64,000 bases of DNA from PALSA-911 sp963839645 (GTDB lineage Bacteria > Pseudomonadota > Alphaproteobacteria > Acetobacterales > Acetobacteraceae): assembly GCA_963839645.1 (NCBI GenBank), contig CAWIVZ010000007.1, positions 1 to 64,000 of the forward strand, written 5' to 3'. Every line of letters starts with the position of its first letter. Position 1 is the stretch's first letter. The notes beneath the pieces are model-generated. The model saw only the letters and a list, made by a program, of their open reading frames with translations. It was not told the DNA's origin and ran no database searches. This document shows, piece by piece, positions 50,219 to 59,424 of the stretch. The position numbers were made by a program, and so were the translations under genes.

Positions 50219-50867
50219 ACGGTGCGCCGGGACCGGCCTGGGTGAACAGGCAGAGGTCCGCCACGATGCGAGGCACCCGAACCGCATCGGCGAACCAGGC
50301 TTCCGCCGCCGGGCGGTAGATCGCCTTTTCCGCCTCCGACAGGCGGCGGGTCAGGGTCATGTGGAAGAACCAGCTTTCGAATACGTAGGGATAGCCCCAG
50401 CGGGAAAGCATCTGATCCTGCTCGGCGGTAAGTCTGGCCAGGCGCCGGCGCGCCAGTTCCGCCTCGTTCGGCGGCGCGCGGAACGCGTCCAGATCCCGCA
50501 CGCAGAGATCAGCAAGGGATTGCAGGGCGGGGCAGGGGGCTGTCTCGCGCAGGGCCAGGAACCCATGCACGTCGGAAACCGCCAGCCGCGGCAGTTCGAA
50601 CGGTGCGATCCGGCCGGCCAGCGCGGCCGCGGCGTCCAGCAGCGCAAACCAGTCCCGCCCCGCCGCCAGCCGCATCGGCGGCTTCAGGGTCGCGTGGAAG
50701 GCATAGCCGCGCGGCTCGGCGGTGATCGCCGCCATCTCCGGCAGGTCCGGCTGCGGGCGCGGCGCATTGGTCTCCGCGTCCCGTCCCAGCCATGTGGCTC
50801 CAACCACAGCCAGCGGATCGCCCGCGCGCGGCGCGTAATACACGGCTACCCGGGCGTCCCTATTCAT
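50184..50867 (-). CDS. DUF1045 protein, 2H-phosphoesterase-like, of the phn cluster
   Basis: The 227-residue protein carries two HxTx-type motifs, FHATLKPP and FFHMTLTRR, about 100 residues apart, the hallmark of the 2H phosphoesterase fold (RNA ligase/cyclic phosphodiesterase-like). It opens RVAVYYAPRAGDPL, as DUF1045 proteins do. These are often found with phn genes that lack phnP, and may open the cyclic ribose phosphate that PhnP otherwise handles; that role is inference. No PhnP is seen in this window. It is the last gene of the phnG-M run. Confidence 0.85.
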   Translation of the reverse strand: MNRDARVAVYYAPRAGDPLAVVGATWLGRDAETNAPRPQPDLPEMAAITAEPRGYAFHATLKPPMRLAAGRDWFALLDAAAALAGRIAPFELPRLAVSDVHGFLALRETAPCPALQSLADLCVRDLDAFRAPPNEAELARRRLARLTAEQDQMLSRWGYPYVFESWFFHMTLTRRLSEAEKAIYRPAAEAWFADAVRVPRIVADLCLFTQAGPGAPFTIAERIPLRG

Positions 50868-50903
50868 GAGATTGTCTGCGCCTCGCGCTGCGCTGCCGGC
50901 GTG

Positions 50904-52044
50904 TCAGGCCACCCGTTCCCCAGACCGCCAGACCTGCCGCGTAATCGGCAGATCGTCATGCACCCGCACGCGCACCAGGTCGCCGCGCAGCCCGGCCTCC
51001 AGTCGTCCGCGATCGGTCAGGCCGGACATGCGCGCCGGCGTGTCCGTCACCATCGCCACCGCCTGCGGCAGCGTGATGCCGGTATCGCGCACGCACAGGA
51101 ACGCCGCCTCCACCAAGCGCCGCCGGCACGTAATCCGATGCCAGCGCATCGGCGGCGCCGGAACGCACGAGTTCGGCGGCGGACACGTTTCCGGAATGCG
51201 ACCCGCCGCGCACGATGTTCGGCGCCCCGGCGATCACCCACATGCCATGCCGCCGCGCCACCTGGCCGGCGGTCAGGGTGACAGGGAACTCGCTGATACG
51301 AATGCCGTCGGTGAAATTTTCGAGAACTTCGGCCTCGGTCTCGTCGTCATGGCTCGCCATCGCCACGTCCGATCCGGCGAAGCGGGCCAGCAGGGCGGCG
51401 CGGTTCGGCGCCCGCAGCCGCGCCCGCTGCTCGGTCAGTTCGGCGATCTGCCGATCGATATAGTCGTCGGAGTGGCCGTCCTTGCGCCGCAGCTCGCGGT
51501 AGCGGTCCAGGCTGGCGTACTGGCCGACGCCGGGGCTGTGGTCCATCAGGCTGACCATCCGCACCAGCCGGTGATCCGCCACCGGGTCCACCAGATCCAG
51601 CACGTCGGAAGCCGGCATTTCGCAGCGCAGATGCAGGAAATGCTCGGATTTCAGCAGCCCGGTGCCCGACAGCGCATCCAGATCGGCCACGCCCTCGCGG
51701 AAGGTGCGGATGCGGTCCTTGTCGAAGCCGAGATCGCCCAGGCACAGCGCATCCAGCACCGTGGTGACGCCCGCGGCGGCGCATTGCTGGTCATGCGCCA
51801 GCAGCGCCGAGCGCGACGGCCAGCGCGCGTTCGAGCGCGGCTGCACCTGGCGCTCCAGATTGTCGGTGTGCACGTCCACGATGCCGGGGATCAGATAATC
51901 GCCGTCCATATCCACCGCAGCCGGCAGGCTGGACCGCCCGGGTACGATCTCCCGGATCACCATGCCTTGCAGCACCACCGTGCCGTCGATCACCGCATCC
52001 GGCAGCACCAGGCGGGCATTGGTCAGGATGGTCTCGGGGGTCAT
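50904..52044 (-). CDS. phnM: PhnM: ribose 1-methylphosphonate 5-triphosphate diphosphatase, one frame break
   Basis: The protein is about 379 residues once a one-base insertion near 51120 is allowed. It has the amidohydrolase metal site in IPGIVDVHTDNLERQVQPR, then SLMDHSPGVGQYASL, VAMASHDDETEAEV and GAPNIVRGGSHSGNVSAAELV, all PhnM blocks. It removes pyrophosphate from the C-P lyase intermediate. It starts in a four-base overlap with the phnL stop. A second PhnM-like gene lies at 57404. Confidence 0.9.
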
Positions 52045-52744
52045 GCGGCTTCCTGCAAGGGCGTCACGGGGAACAGAACATCGGCCACGCTGTCGCGGAC
52101 CTCTTCGTCGTGGAAGATGCCGACGATGGCAATCCCCCTGGCCTTGGCATCCTCGATCATGCCGATCACGACGTCCCGGTTGGCGGGATCGAGCGAGGCG
52201 GTCGGTTCGTCCAGCAGCAATATCGGGTGGCCGCCGATGAAGCCGCGCGCCAGATTGACCCGTTGCTGCTCGCCGCCCGAGAACGTCGCCGGCGGCAATG
52301 CCATGCAGCCGGACCGGGATGTTCAGCCGGCACAGCAGTTCCGTCGCCGCTCGCGCGCGCCTCCGCCGGCAATGTGCCGCGCGCGATCAGCACCTCCGCC
52401 ACCACATCCAGCGCCGAAACCCGCGGCACCACGCGCAGGAACTGGCTGACATAGCCGAGCGTCGTCCGCCGCACCGCGATCACGGTGCGCGGATCGGCCG
52501 CCGCCAGATCCACGATCTGGCCATCATGCCGCACCAGAATGCGCCCGGCCTCGGCGCGGTAATTGCCGTACAGCGCCCGCATCAGCGTGGATTTGCCCGC
52601 TCCCGACGGGCCGGACAGCGCCACGCAGGTTCCCGCGTGAACGGAAAGGTCGATCCCGGCCAGCACGGGAATGCGCACGCCGCCTTGCAGATGCAGGGTG
52701 AAATCCTTGGCCAGCCCCTCGGTCCGCAACACCGCTTCGCTCAT
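52041..52744 (-). CDS. phnL: C-P lyase subunit PhnL (ABC-type ATPase), one frame break
   Basis: About 234 residues starting MSEAVLRTEGLAKDFTLHLQGG. It has Walker A SGPSGAGKSTL, TLGYVSQFLRVVPRVSALDVVAEVL, and, after a break between 52310 and 52360, FSGGEQQRVNLARGF and ILLLDEPTASLDP with the H-loop in IFHDEEVRD. PhnL is an ABC-type ATPase that associates with the C-P lyase core, not with a membrane transporter. It overlaps phnM and is 16 bases after phnK. Confidence 0.88.
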
Positions 52745-52760
52745 GTTTCCCCCGCTCCGC

Positions 52761-53537
52761 TCAGGCCGCCAGCACCGAGCTGACCAGCAGCTGCGTATAG
52801 GGATGCTGCGGGTCATCCAGCACCTGATCGGTCAAGCCCGTCTCCACCACCCGGCCGCGCTGCATCACCATGATCCGCGCCGCCAGCAGCCGTGCCACCG
52901 CGATGTCGTGCGTCACCAGCACCACGGCGATGCCCAGGCGCGCGACCAGGCTGCGGATCAGGTCGAGCAGCCGCGCCTGCACCGAAACGTCCAGCCCGCC
53001 GGTCGGCTCGTCCATGAACACCAGCCTGGGATGGGTCACCAGCGTGCGGGCGATCTGCAGGCGTTGCAGCATCCCGCCGGAGAACACGCGGGGGAGATCA
53101 TCGATCCGGTCGGCATCGATCTCCACTTCCGCCAGCCAGCGCAGCGCTTCCGCGCGGATATCGCCGTAATGGCGTTCGCCGCGCGCCATCAGCCGCTCGC
53201 CGACATTGCCGCCGGCCGACACGCCCATGCGCAAATTCTCGCGCGGGTTCTGCTGCACGAAGCCCCAGTCCGACCGGTGCAGGCTGCGCAGGGCCGGTGC
53301 GGGCATGGCGTGCACATCCAGCTTCTCGCCCTGGGGCGTGCGATAGGAGACGACGCCCCGGTCTGGGCGCACCCGGCCGGCGAGCACGTTCAGCAGCGTG
53401 GTCTTGCCAGACCCGGACTCGCCGACGATCGCCAGCACCTCGCCTGGCCACAGTTCAGCGTCCACATCCACCAGCGCCGGGATGGCGCCGAAATGCAGCG
53501 TCAGCCCGCTTGCTTCCAGAAGCCTGGGTTCGCTCAT
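52761..53537 (-). CDS. phnK: C-P lyase subunit PhnK (ABC-type ATPase)
   Basis: The 258-residue protein starts at MSEPRLLEASGLTLHFG (53537), which overlaps the phnJ stop; the open frame extends upstream only as antisense-like Arg/Gly sequence. Motifs are VGESGSGKTTLL, FVQQNPRENLRMGVSAGGNV, FSGGMLQRLQIARTL and LVFMDEPTGGLDVSVQARLLD. PhnK docks on PhnJ in the C-P lyase complex, and its ATPase activity is needed for turnover. No break is seen. Confidence 0.93.
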   Translation of the reverse strand: MSEPRLLEASGLTLHFGAIPALVDVDAELWPGEVLAIVGESGSGKTTLLNVLAGRVRPDRGVVSYRTPQGEKLDVHAMPAPALRSLHRSDWGFVQQNPRENLRMGVSAGGNVGERLMARGERHYGDIRAEALRWLAEVEIDADRIDDLPRVFSGGMLQRLQIARTLVTHPRLVFMDEPTGGLDVSVQARLLDLIRSLVARLGIAVVLVTHDIAVARLLAARIMVMQRGRVVETGLTDQVLDDPQHPYTQLLVSSVLAA

Positions 53538-54412
53538 TCCGCCGCCTCCGCCACGCCGTCGCCGCCGACATGGCCCGCCGCACGGCGTTCCGCGCAATGG
53601 TCGGTATCGGAACAAACGAACAACCGCCCGCCGCTGTTGTCGGTTACCACCTCGTCCAGATAGGAATCCTCCGACCCGCACAGCCCGCACGGATGCGGCG
53701 CGCGGATGGTGCGGAAGGGATGGTCCTCGAAATCGAGCGAGCGCACGTCGGTGTAGGGCGGGATGGCATAGATCCGCTTTTCACGTCCGGCGCCGAACAA
53801 CTGCAGCGCCGCCATCCGGTGCATCTTCGGGTTGTCGAAGGCCGGGATCGGGCTTGGCGACATCAGATAGCGGGCATTCACCATCACCGGATAGTCGTAG
53901 CTGATCGAGATCTGCCCGAACCGTGAAATGTCCTCGTATAGTTTCACATGCATCAGGCCGTAATCCGCCAGCCCGTGCATCCGCCTGGTTTCGGCCCGGC
54001 TCGGCTCCAGCTTCGCCATCGGCTCGGGCATCGGCACCTGATAGACCAGGATCTGGTCTTCCCGCAGTGCCTGTTCGGGAATGCGGTGGCGGGTCTGGAT
54101 GACGGTTGCCTCTGTCGTGCGAGTGGTCGTCGCCACCCCCGCGGTACGGGCAAAGAAGCGGCGGATGGACACGGCGTTGGTGGTGTCGTCCGCACCCTGG
54201 TCGATCACCTTCAGCACGTCGTCCGCGCCCAGCACCGCGGCCGTGACCTGAATGCCGCCGGTGCCCCAGCCATAGGGCAGCGGCATCTCGCGCGATCCGA
54301 ACGGCACCTGGTGTCCGGGGATCGCCACCGCCTTCAGCAGCGCGCGGCGGATCATCCGCTTGGTCTGCTCGTCCAGATAGGCGAAGTTGTATCCGCTGGC
54401 TTGGGGGTTCAT
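53534..54412 (-). CDS. phnJ: C-P lyase catalytic subunit PhnJ (radical SAM-type)
   Basis: The 292-residue enzyme starts MNPQASGYNFAYLDEQTKRMIRR and contains PLPYGWGTGGIQVTAA. The iron-sulfur cysteine set fits a CX2CX21CX5C pattern (CGLC, then C..C in CSDTDHC near residues 245-280). PhnJ breaks the carbon-phosphorus bond of ribose 1-alkylphosphonate 5-phosphate using a SAM-derived radical, releasing alkane and the cyclic ribose phosphate. It overlaps both neighbours by four bases. It is intact. Confidence 0.95.
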   Translation of the reverse strand: MNPQASGYNFAYLDEQTKRMIRRALLKAVAIPGHQVPFGSREMPLPYGWGTGGIQVTAAVLGADDVLKVIDQGADDTTNAVSIRRFFARTAGVATTTRTTEATVIQTRHRIPEQALREDQILVYQVPMPEPMAKLEPSRAETRRMHGLADYGLMHVKLYEDISRFGQISISYDYPVMVNARYLMSPSPIPAFDNPKMHRMAALQLFGAGREKRIYAIPPYTDVRSLDFEDHPFRTIRAPHPCGLCGSEDSYLDEVVTDNSGGRLFVCSDTDHCAERRAAGHVGGDGVAEAAE

Positions 54413-55505
54413 TCGGCTGCTTCCGCTCGGAGTGCCTCGGCCTCCCGGCGCATGCGCCGGACATTTTCCAGTTCGCTCTGGAAATCGACATAATGCGGCA
54501 GCTTCAGATGCTCCACGAAGCCGGTCGCCTCGATGTTGTCCGAATGCGACAGCACGAACTCGATGTCCTGCGCCGGCGCCGTCACCTCCTCGCCCAGTTC
54601 CTCGGCCCGCATCGCCCGATCGACCAGCGCCATCGCCATGGCGCGCCGGTCCGATACGCCGAACACCAGCCCGTAGCCGCGGGTGAATTGCGGTGGCGTG
54701 GTTTTCGAGCCCTTGAACTGATTGACCATCTGGCATTCGGTGATTTCGATGTCGCCGATATCGATGGCGAAGCCGAGCTCTGCCGGCGTGATCTCCACCG
54801 AAACCTCGCCCTGCCGGATTTCCCCGGCGAACGGGTGCGAGCCGCCATAGCCGCGCTGGGTGGAATAGCCGAGCGCCAACAGGAACCCCTCATCGCCGCG
54901 CGCCAGCGCCTGCAACCGCACATCGCGTCCGGCCGGGAACGCCAGCGGCTCGCGCGTCAGGTCGCCGGGATCGTTCCCCGGATGGTATCGCCAGGCCGGT
55001 CAGATTCCATCAGGCCCTCGTCGCCGAGAATATCGTGCACGCGCGGCAGAAAAGCCTCGTCGGGCGGCATTTCCGGGGCCGGTGGGGGGCTCGCGCCGGC
55101 AAGCAGCAAAAAGTCGATCAGGCGGTGGGTGTAGTCATAGGTCGGGCCAAGGATCTGCCCGCCCGGCAGATCCTTGAACACGGCGGAAATCCGCCGCGCG
55201 ATCGTCATCCTGGCGGTATCCACCGGCGTGGAGTGCGCGAAGCGGGGCAGGGTGGTGCGATACGCCCGCAGCAGGAACGCCGCCTCGATCAGGTCCCCCT
55301 GGGCCTGCTTGATCGCCAGGGCCGCCAGGTCCCGGTCGTACAGCGATCCCTCGCCCATCACCCGGTCCACCGCGCGGCCGAGTTGCCCGGCGATCTGCGC
55401 CATTTCCAGTTCGGCAATGGCCGGATCGCCGCGCCGCGCTTCGGCCAGCCAGGCATGGGCGTTGTCGATCGCCTGCTCGCCGCCCTTGACCGCGACATAG
55501 GCCAT
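54409..55505 (-). CDS. phnI: C-P lyase subunit PhnI, one frame break
   Basis: About 365 residues. The first part starts MAYVAVKGGEQAIDNAHAWL and has QIAGQLGRAVDRVMGEGSLYDRDLAALAIKQAQGD. After a break near 54965 the second part has LALGYSTQRGYGGSHPFAGEIRQGEVSVEI and IGDIEITECQMVNQFKG. PhnI with PhnG, H and L loads the alkylphosphonate onto ATP ribose. The break corresponds to one missing base or two extra. It overlaps phnJ as ATGA and follows phnH. Confidence 0.92.
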
Positions 55506-56088
55506 CTAACCCTCCTCGACCCGCACGCTGCGCGGCAACGCCGCCAGCCTTGTGCCGGCACACAGAACAAGATCCACCCCGCGCGGATACAGCGCGTGGT
55601 TCTTCCGCCAGATGCCGATGAAGCCATCCGGCAGTCCGCGCACCCGCAGCACGGCCGGTACGGCCAGGCCGGGACCGGACAGGCGATATTCCGTGCCCTC
55701 GCCCAGCGACGGCCACCTGCACGATGACCGTGGCCGCTTCCTCTGGCCCCTCGTCGGTTCCGGCGTTCAACGCACCGAGATCCGGCAGCGCACAGGCCAG
55801 CACGAACCCCGCCCGCTCCGGCGCCTGGGCGAACGGCGTGCCGCAATGAAACGCGATCCAGCCGCGCGCCGCCGCCAGCGCCGGGTCCAGCCAGAGGCTG
55901 GTTTCGCCATCCGTCAGGGTCAGCAGCACCGCTGCCGCGGCCGGGTCCAGTCCGGCGGGCGGGGTAAGGTCGGTGCCCAGCGTGTGCAGGCTGCCGGGGC
56001 GCGACAGCGCCGCCAGCATCGCCCGGAAGCTCTGTTGCGCCCCGGCGACGGGATCGGCGAAGCCGGGCAGGTCGATATCGGCTGTCAT
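55506..56088 (-). CDS. phnH: C-P lyase subunit PhnH, one frame break
   Basis: About 193 residues starting MTADIDLPGFADPVAGAQQSFRAML, then RPGSLHTLGTDLTPPAGLDPAAAAVLLTL and IAFHCGTPFAQAPERAGFVLA. One extra base near 55705 leads to the C-terminus LSGPGLAVPAVLRVRGLPDGFIGIW, NHALYPRGVDLVLC and a TAG at 55506-55508. PhnH is a structural dimer in the phosphonate core complex, an inactive relative of PLP enzymes. It is coupled to phnG by a four-base overlap. Confidence 0.9.
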
Positions 56089-56570
56089 CTCGAAGTACGC
56101 ATCGTGGCGAGGGTGAAGAACTGAACCTTGGTCGCCGCGGCCTTGCGCGCCTTGCGCTCCCGCCGCTCGCGCTGGGCGGCGGCCAGCGGATCGATCACCA
56201 GCCGGGTCAGCCCGTCGCGGCGGGCCGGGTCCTGCAGCAGCGCGTCCAGCACCGCCGCCAGTTCCGCCTGCCTGGCGTCCCGCCCGGCGACATACGCATG
56301 CCCGGTCCAGCCGCATTCCGTGCGCACCGTGCAGCGCGTGACGGTCATTTCGCCGAGGTTGAACGCCGGCCCGCCGCCGCCCTGGCGTCCCTGCACCATC
56401 ACCAGCCCGGCCTCGGGTCCGCGCAGCCGGCGATACGCCGGCAAGGGCGGGCAATCCGCCAGCCGCGCCGAGATGTCGGTGGCGCCGGCGCGCGCCAGAA
56501 CGGCCATCCAGCGCTGCCGCCCGGCAACCGGCGGTTCCGGCGTTGTCTCGATACGATCGGCTTCGGCCAT
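56085..56570 (-). CDS. phnG: C-P lyase subunit PhnG
   Basis: About 161 residues from the ATG at 56570 (MAEADRIE); an in-frame ATG at 56591 is also possible and would touch the candidate operator. Family marks are RQRWMAVLARA, GGGPAFNLGEMTVTRCTVRT, GHAYVAGRD and a basic AAAQRERRERKARKAAATKVQFFTL end. PhnG is part of the PhnGHIJ core. It is the first gene of the leftward phn operon, divergent from phnF. Confidence 0.9.
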   Translation of the reverse strand: MAEADRIETTPEPPVAGRQRWMAVLARAGATDISARLADCPPLPAYRRLRGPEAGLVMVQGRQGGGGPAFNLGEMTVTRCTVRTECGWTGHAYVAGRDARQAELAAVLDALLQDPARRDGLTRLVIDPLAAAQRERRERKARKAAATKVQFFTLATMRTSR

Positions 56571-56592
56571 GCTGCATCCGATTGAGGTCATT

Positions 56593-56605
56593 TAGACGTC
56601 TAGAC
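56593..56605. promoter_or_regulatory. candidate PhnF operator
   Basis: TTTAGACGTCTAGACAAA holds two overlapping perfect palindromes, TAGACGTCTA (56593-56602) and GTCTAGAC (56598-56605). The second fits the GTnTAnAC pattern bound by HutC-subfamily GntR regulators. It lies in the short phnG-phnF spacer, beside the phnG start, so a bound regulator would block the leftward operon. Confidence 0.6.
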
Positions 56606-56660
56606 AAATATCCGCCGGCCCCTGTATCGTCAAGCTTCCCTCGCACGGAATGCAGACTGG

Positions 56661-57392
56661 ATGGATGACATTTCAATGATGCGCCAGGACGGCGTGGCAC
56701 TCTGGCGGCAGATCGCCAACGCCTTGCGCCAGGATATCGCCTCGGCCAGCTACGCCCCCGGTGCCAGGCTGCCGACCGAGGCCGAATTGTCCGCGCGCTT
56801 CAGCGTCAACCGTCACACCGTCCGCCGGGCGATCGAGGAACTCTCGCGCGGCGGGCTGGTGCGGGTGGAACAGGGCAGGGGGTCCTTCGTCGCCGAGGAC
56901 GTGATCGACTACACGGTCTCCTCGCGCACCCGCTTTTCCGAGTGGATCCGCCGCCACAACAAGGAGCCGTCCGGCCGGATGCTGCAGCTACGTGAACTGC
57001 CAGCCGACGCCCCCGTTGCGGCGGCCTTGCATATTCGGCCGGGCGCCAAGGTGGTGCTGCTGGAACGTCTTGGCCTTGCCGACGATCGCCCCGTCAGTCT
57101 CACCAGCCATTATTTTCCCGCCGCGCGTCTGCGGGGGATCATGGAGGCGTTGCGCACCACGACCGGCATTACCGAGGCGCTGAAATCCGTCGGCGTATCG
57201 GACTATCTTCGCCAGTCCAGCCGCATCACCGCGCGCATGCCGAACACCGAGGAGGCGGAATTGCTGCGCACGCCACGGTCGCGCCCTCTGCTGGTGTCGG
57301 AGAACATCAACGTGGACCGGGCCGGGCAGGTGGTGGAATTCGGCGTCGGGCGCTATCCCACACCGCGCGTGCAGATCGTCTTCGAACCCTGA
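56661..57392 (+). CDS. phnF: phosphonate operon regulator PhnF (GntR/HutC family)
   Basis: The 243-residue protein has an N-terminal winged helix-turn-helix (ALWRQIANALRQDIASASYAPGARLPTEAELSARFSVNRHTVRRAIEEL, residues 13-60). A UTRA effector domain follows, with VLLERLGLADDRPVSLTSHYFP and LLVSENINVDRAGQVVEFGVGRYPTPRVQIV. It should repress the divergent phnG operon until an effector binds. An in-frame ATG five or six codons inside is possible. It is 11 bases before the second phnM-like gene. Confidence 0.9.
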   Translation: MDDISMMRQDGVALWRQIANALRQDIASASYAPGARLPTEAELSARFSVNRHTVRRAIEELSRGGLVRVEQGRGSFVAEDVIDYTVSSRTRFSEWIRRHNKEPSGRMLQLRELPADAPVAAALHIRPGAKVVLLERLGLADDRPVSLTSHYFPAARLRGIMEALRTTTGITEALKSVGVSDYLRQSSRITARMPNTEEAELLRTPRSRPLLVSENINVDRAGQVVEFGVGRYPTPRVQIVFEP

Positions 57393-57403
57393 AAGCCAAA
57401 CCG

Positions 57404-58548
57404 ATGCAGAAGCTGAACATCCGCGGCGGACGCGTGCTGCTGGGCGACGGGGAGATGGCGATAACCGACATCGCCCTGGAGAACGGGCGCATCGCCGCTA
57501 TAGGTGCCGCTCCGGGCGGGCCGACGCTGGACGCCGCCGGCCTGCTGGTGTTGCCGGGGATTGTCGACATCCACGGCGACGCCTTCGAGCGCCAGGTGCA
57601 ACCGCGCCCCGGCGTCGATTTCCCCGCCGGCCTGGCCCTGCACGACACCGAGGCGCAACTGCTCGCCAACGGCATCACGACCGCGTTCCACGGCATAACG
57701 CTTTCCTGGGAGCCGGGCCTGCGCAGTCTGGAAAGCTGGCGTACCTGTTGGACGCGCTCGATGCCGGCAGCTGGATCTGCGACATGCGGGTGCATCTGCG
57801 CTGGGAGGCCTACAACCTCGAGGCGCTCGACATCGCCGTGGCGGACATCCAGGCCGGGCGCGTGCATCTGCTGGCGTTCAACGACCATACGCCGGCAATC
57901 CTGCGCAAGACCGCCGACCCTGTGCAGGGCGCCAAATACAGCGACCGTGCCGCCATGACCCTGGATGGGTTCCGCACGCTGGCCGATCGCATCGCCGCCC
58001 GGTCGACCGAGATCCCCGGGGCGCTGGACCGAATAGCCGCCGCTGCCCGCGCTGCCGGCATTCCGCTCGCCAGCCACGATGATGACGCCATCGCCGTGCG
58101 CGACGGATTTCGTGAACGCGGCGCCCGGATCTGCGAATTCCCGATGGCCGAGGCGGTCGGCCGGGCCGCCCGCGATGCCGGCGACTATGTGGTGATGGGC
58201 AGTCCGAATGTGGTGCGGGGCCGATCGCATCTCGGCTGGGCGTCCGCCGCGACAATGGCGGAAGCCGGTATCTGCAACATTCTTTCATCGGATTATTTCT
58301 ACCCGGCGATGATGCGCGCCGCCCTGATCCTGGCCAATCGCGGCAAGCTGGACTTCGCGCAGGCGTGGTCGCTGATCTCCGCCAATCCCGCCGCCGCCGC
58401 CGGCCTTGCGGACCGTGGCTCTATCACGGCGGGGCTGCGCGGCGACATCGTGCTGGTCGATCCCGCCGTGCCGCGGATCGTCGCGACCCTTGTCCGCGGC
58501 CGGATCGCCTACCTGTCCGCGGGGGGCGCCGAACGGCTGCTCGGGTAG
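57404..58548 (+). CDS. phnM: PhnM-like amidohydrolase 2, one frame break
   Basis: About 381 residues. It shows PhnM blocks LPGIVDIHGDAFERQVQPRPGVDF, VHLLAFNDHTPAIL, PLASHDDDAIAV, GSPNVVRGRSHLGWASAATM and ILSSDYFYPAMMRAAL. A break near 57740 corresponds to one missing base or two extra. The metal-site segment is HGDAFER where the PhnM at 50904 has HTDNLER. It is co-directional with phnF, not with the core genes. It may hydrolyse the same or a related ribose phosphonate triphosphate. Confidence 0.85.
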
Positions 58549-58558
58549 TTCCCGGCGT

Positions 58559-59242
58559 CTATCCGTTGCCGGATTTTTGCAGGTAGCGCAGCACAGCTTC
58601 GACGATCATGACCCGCTGGGCCGCCGCATGCTGCGGCGCCTGCAGGTCGCGCCCGAAGATGGCACCCCAGGTGTGGCGGTTCGATACCCGGTGAAAGCAC
58701 AGCGAGCTGATCATCAGATGCAGGTCCATCGGGTCGATGCCGGGCCGGAAAACGCCCTCCCGCACGCCCCGATCGAGCAGCCTGGCGAGCACGCCGATCA
58801 CCGCCGCATTGCGCTCCCCGATCGAGGCCGAGCCGGAAAGGTGACGCGCCTCGTGGATGTTCTCGATGCTGACCAGCCGCACCCAGTCGGGATTCGCGGC
58901 GTGATAGTCGAAACTGACCTCGACCAGCCGGCGCATCGCTTCGGTCGCCGGCAGTTCATCGAGCTCCAGGCCCAGCTCGACCTCGCGCATGCCGGCATAG
59001 GCAGCTTCGAGGACGGCGGTGTAGAGCTCTTCCTTGCTGTGGAAATGGTAGTAGATGGCGGGCTTCGTGGTCCGTGTGCGCGCGGCAATGTCGTCCACGC
59101 GGGCGCCGCTGAAGCCTTTGGCGGCGAATTCCGTCCGCGCGGCTGCGATGATCTCGCCCCTCGTGGTCTCGGCGTCGCGCACGCGCCGGGCGTTGCCCGT
59201 GGTCTCCTTGGCCGCTTTCCCATTGACCATCCGGTCGTCCAT
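58559..59242 (-). CDS. TetR/AcrR-family regulator
   Basis: The 227-residue protein has a TetR helix-turn-helix at about residues 27-75: TRGEIIAAARTEFAAKGFSGARVDDIAARTRTTKPAIYYHFHSKEELY. The C-terminal domain, with SIENIHEARHLSGSASIGERN and LHLMISSLCFHRVSNRHTW, fits the TetR_C_29-type group. It is convergent with the second phnM and divergent from the racemase-like gene, its likeliest target. The 182-base spacer holds ACCCTTATAGGGT, a palindrome that could be its operator. Confidence 0.85.
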   Translation of the reverse strand: MDDRMVNGKAAKETTGNARRVRDAETTRGEIIAAARTEFAAKGFSGARVDDIAARTRTTKPAIYYHFHSKEELYTAVLEAAYAGMREVELGLELDELPATEAMRRLVEVSFDYHAANPDWVRLVSIENIHEARHLSGSASIGERNAAVIGVLARLLDRGVREGVFRPGIDPMDLHLMISSLCFHRVSNRHTWGAIFGRDLQAPQHAAAQRVMIVEAVLRYLQKSGNG

Positions 59243-59424
59243 GAGCCCATCCTGACTGCCTCGTAGGTAAGCTAGCGCGCGAGACCGGGCCGGAACAGGG
59301 GGAGGGGAACAGGGAGTATGGGAACGGGGCCGTGCGGCGTCGATAAGAATGCGACTGACAGCGCCGATCGAACCCTTATAGGGTCGGCATTCCGGATGAT
59401 GGCCGATGTTGCCGATAGGACCCC

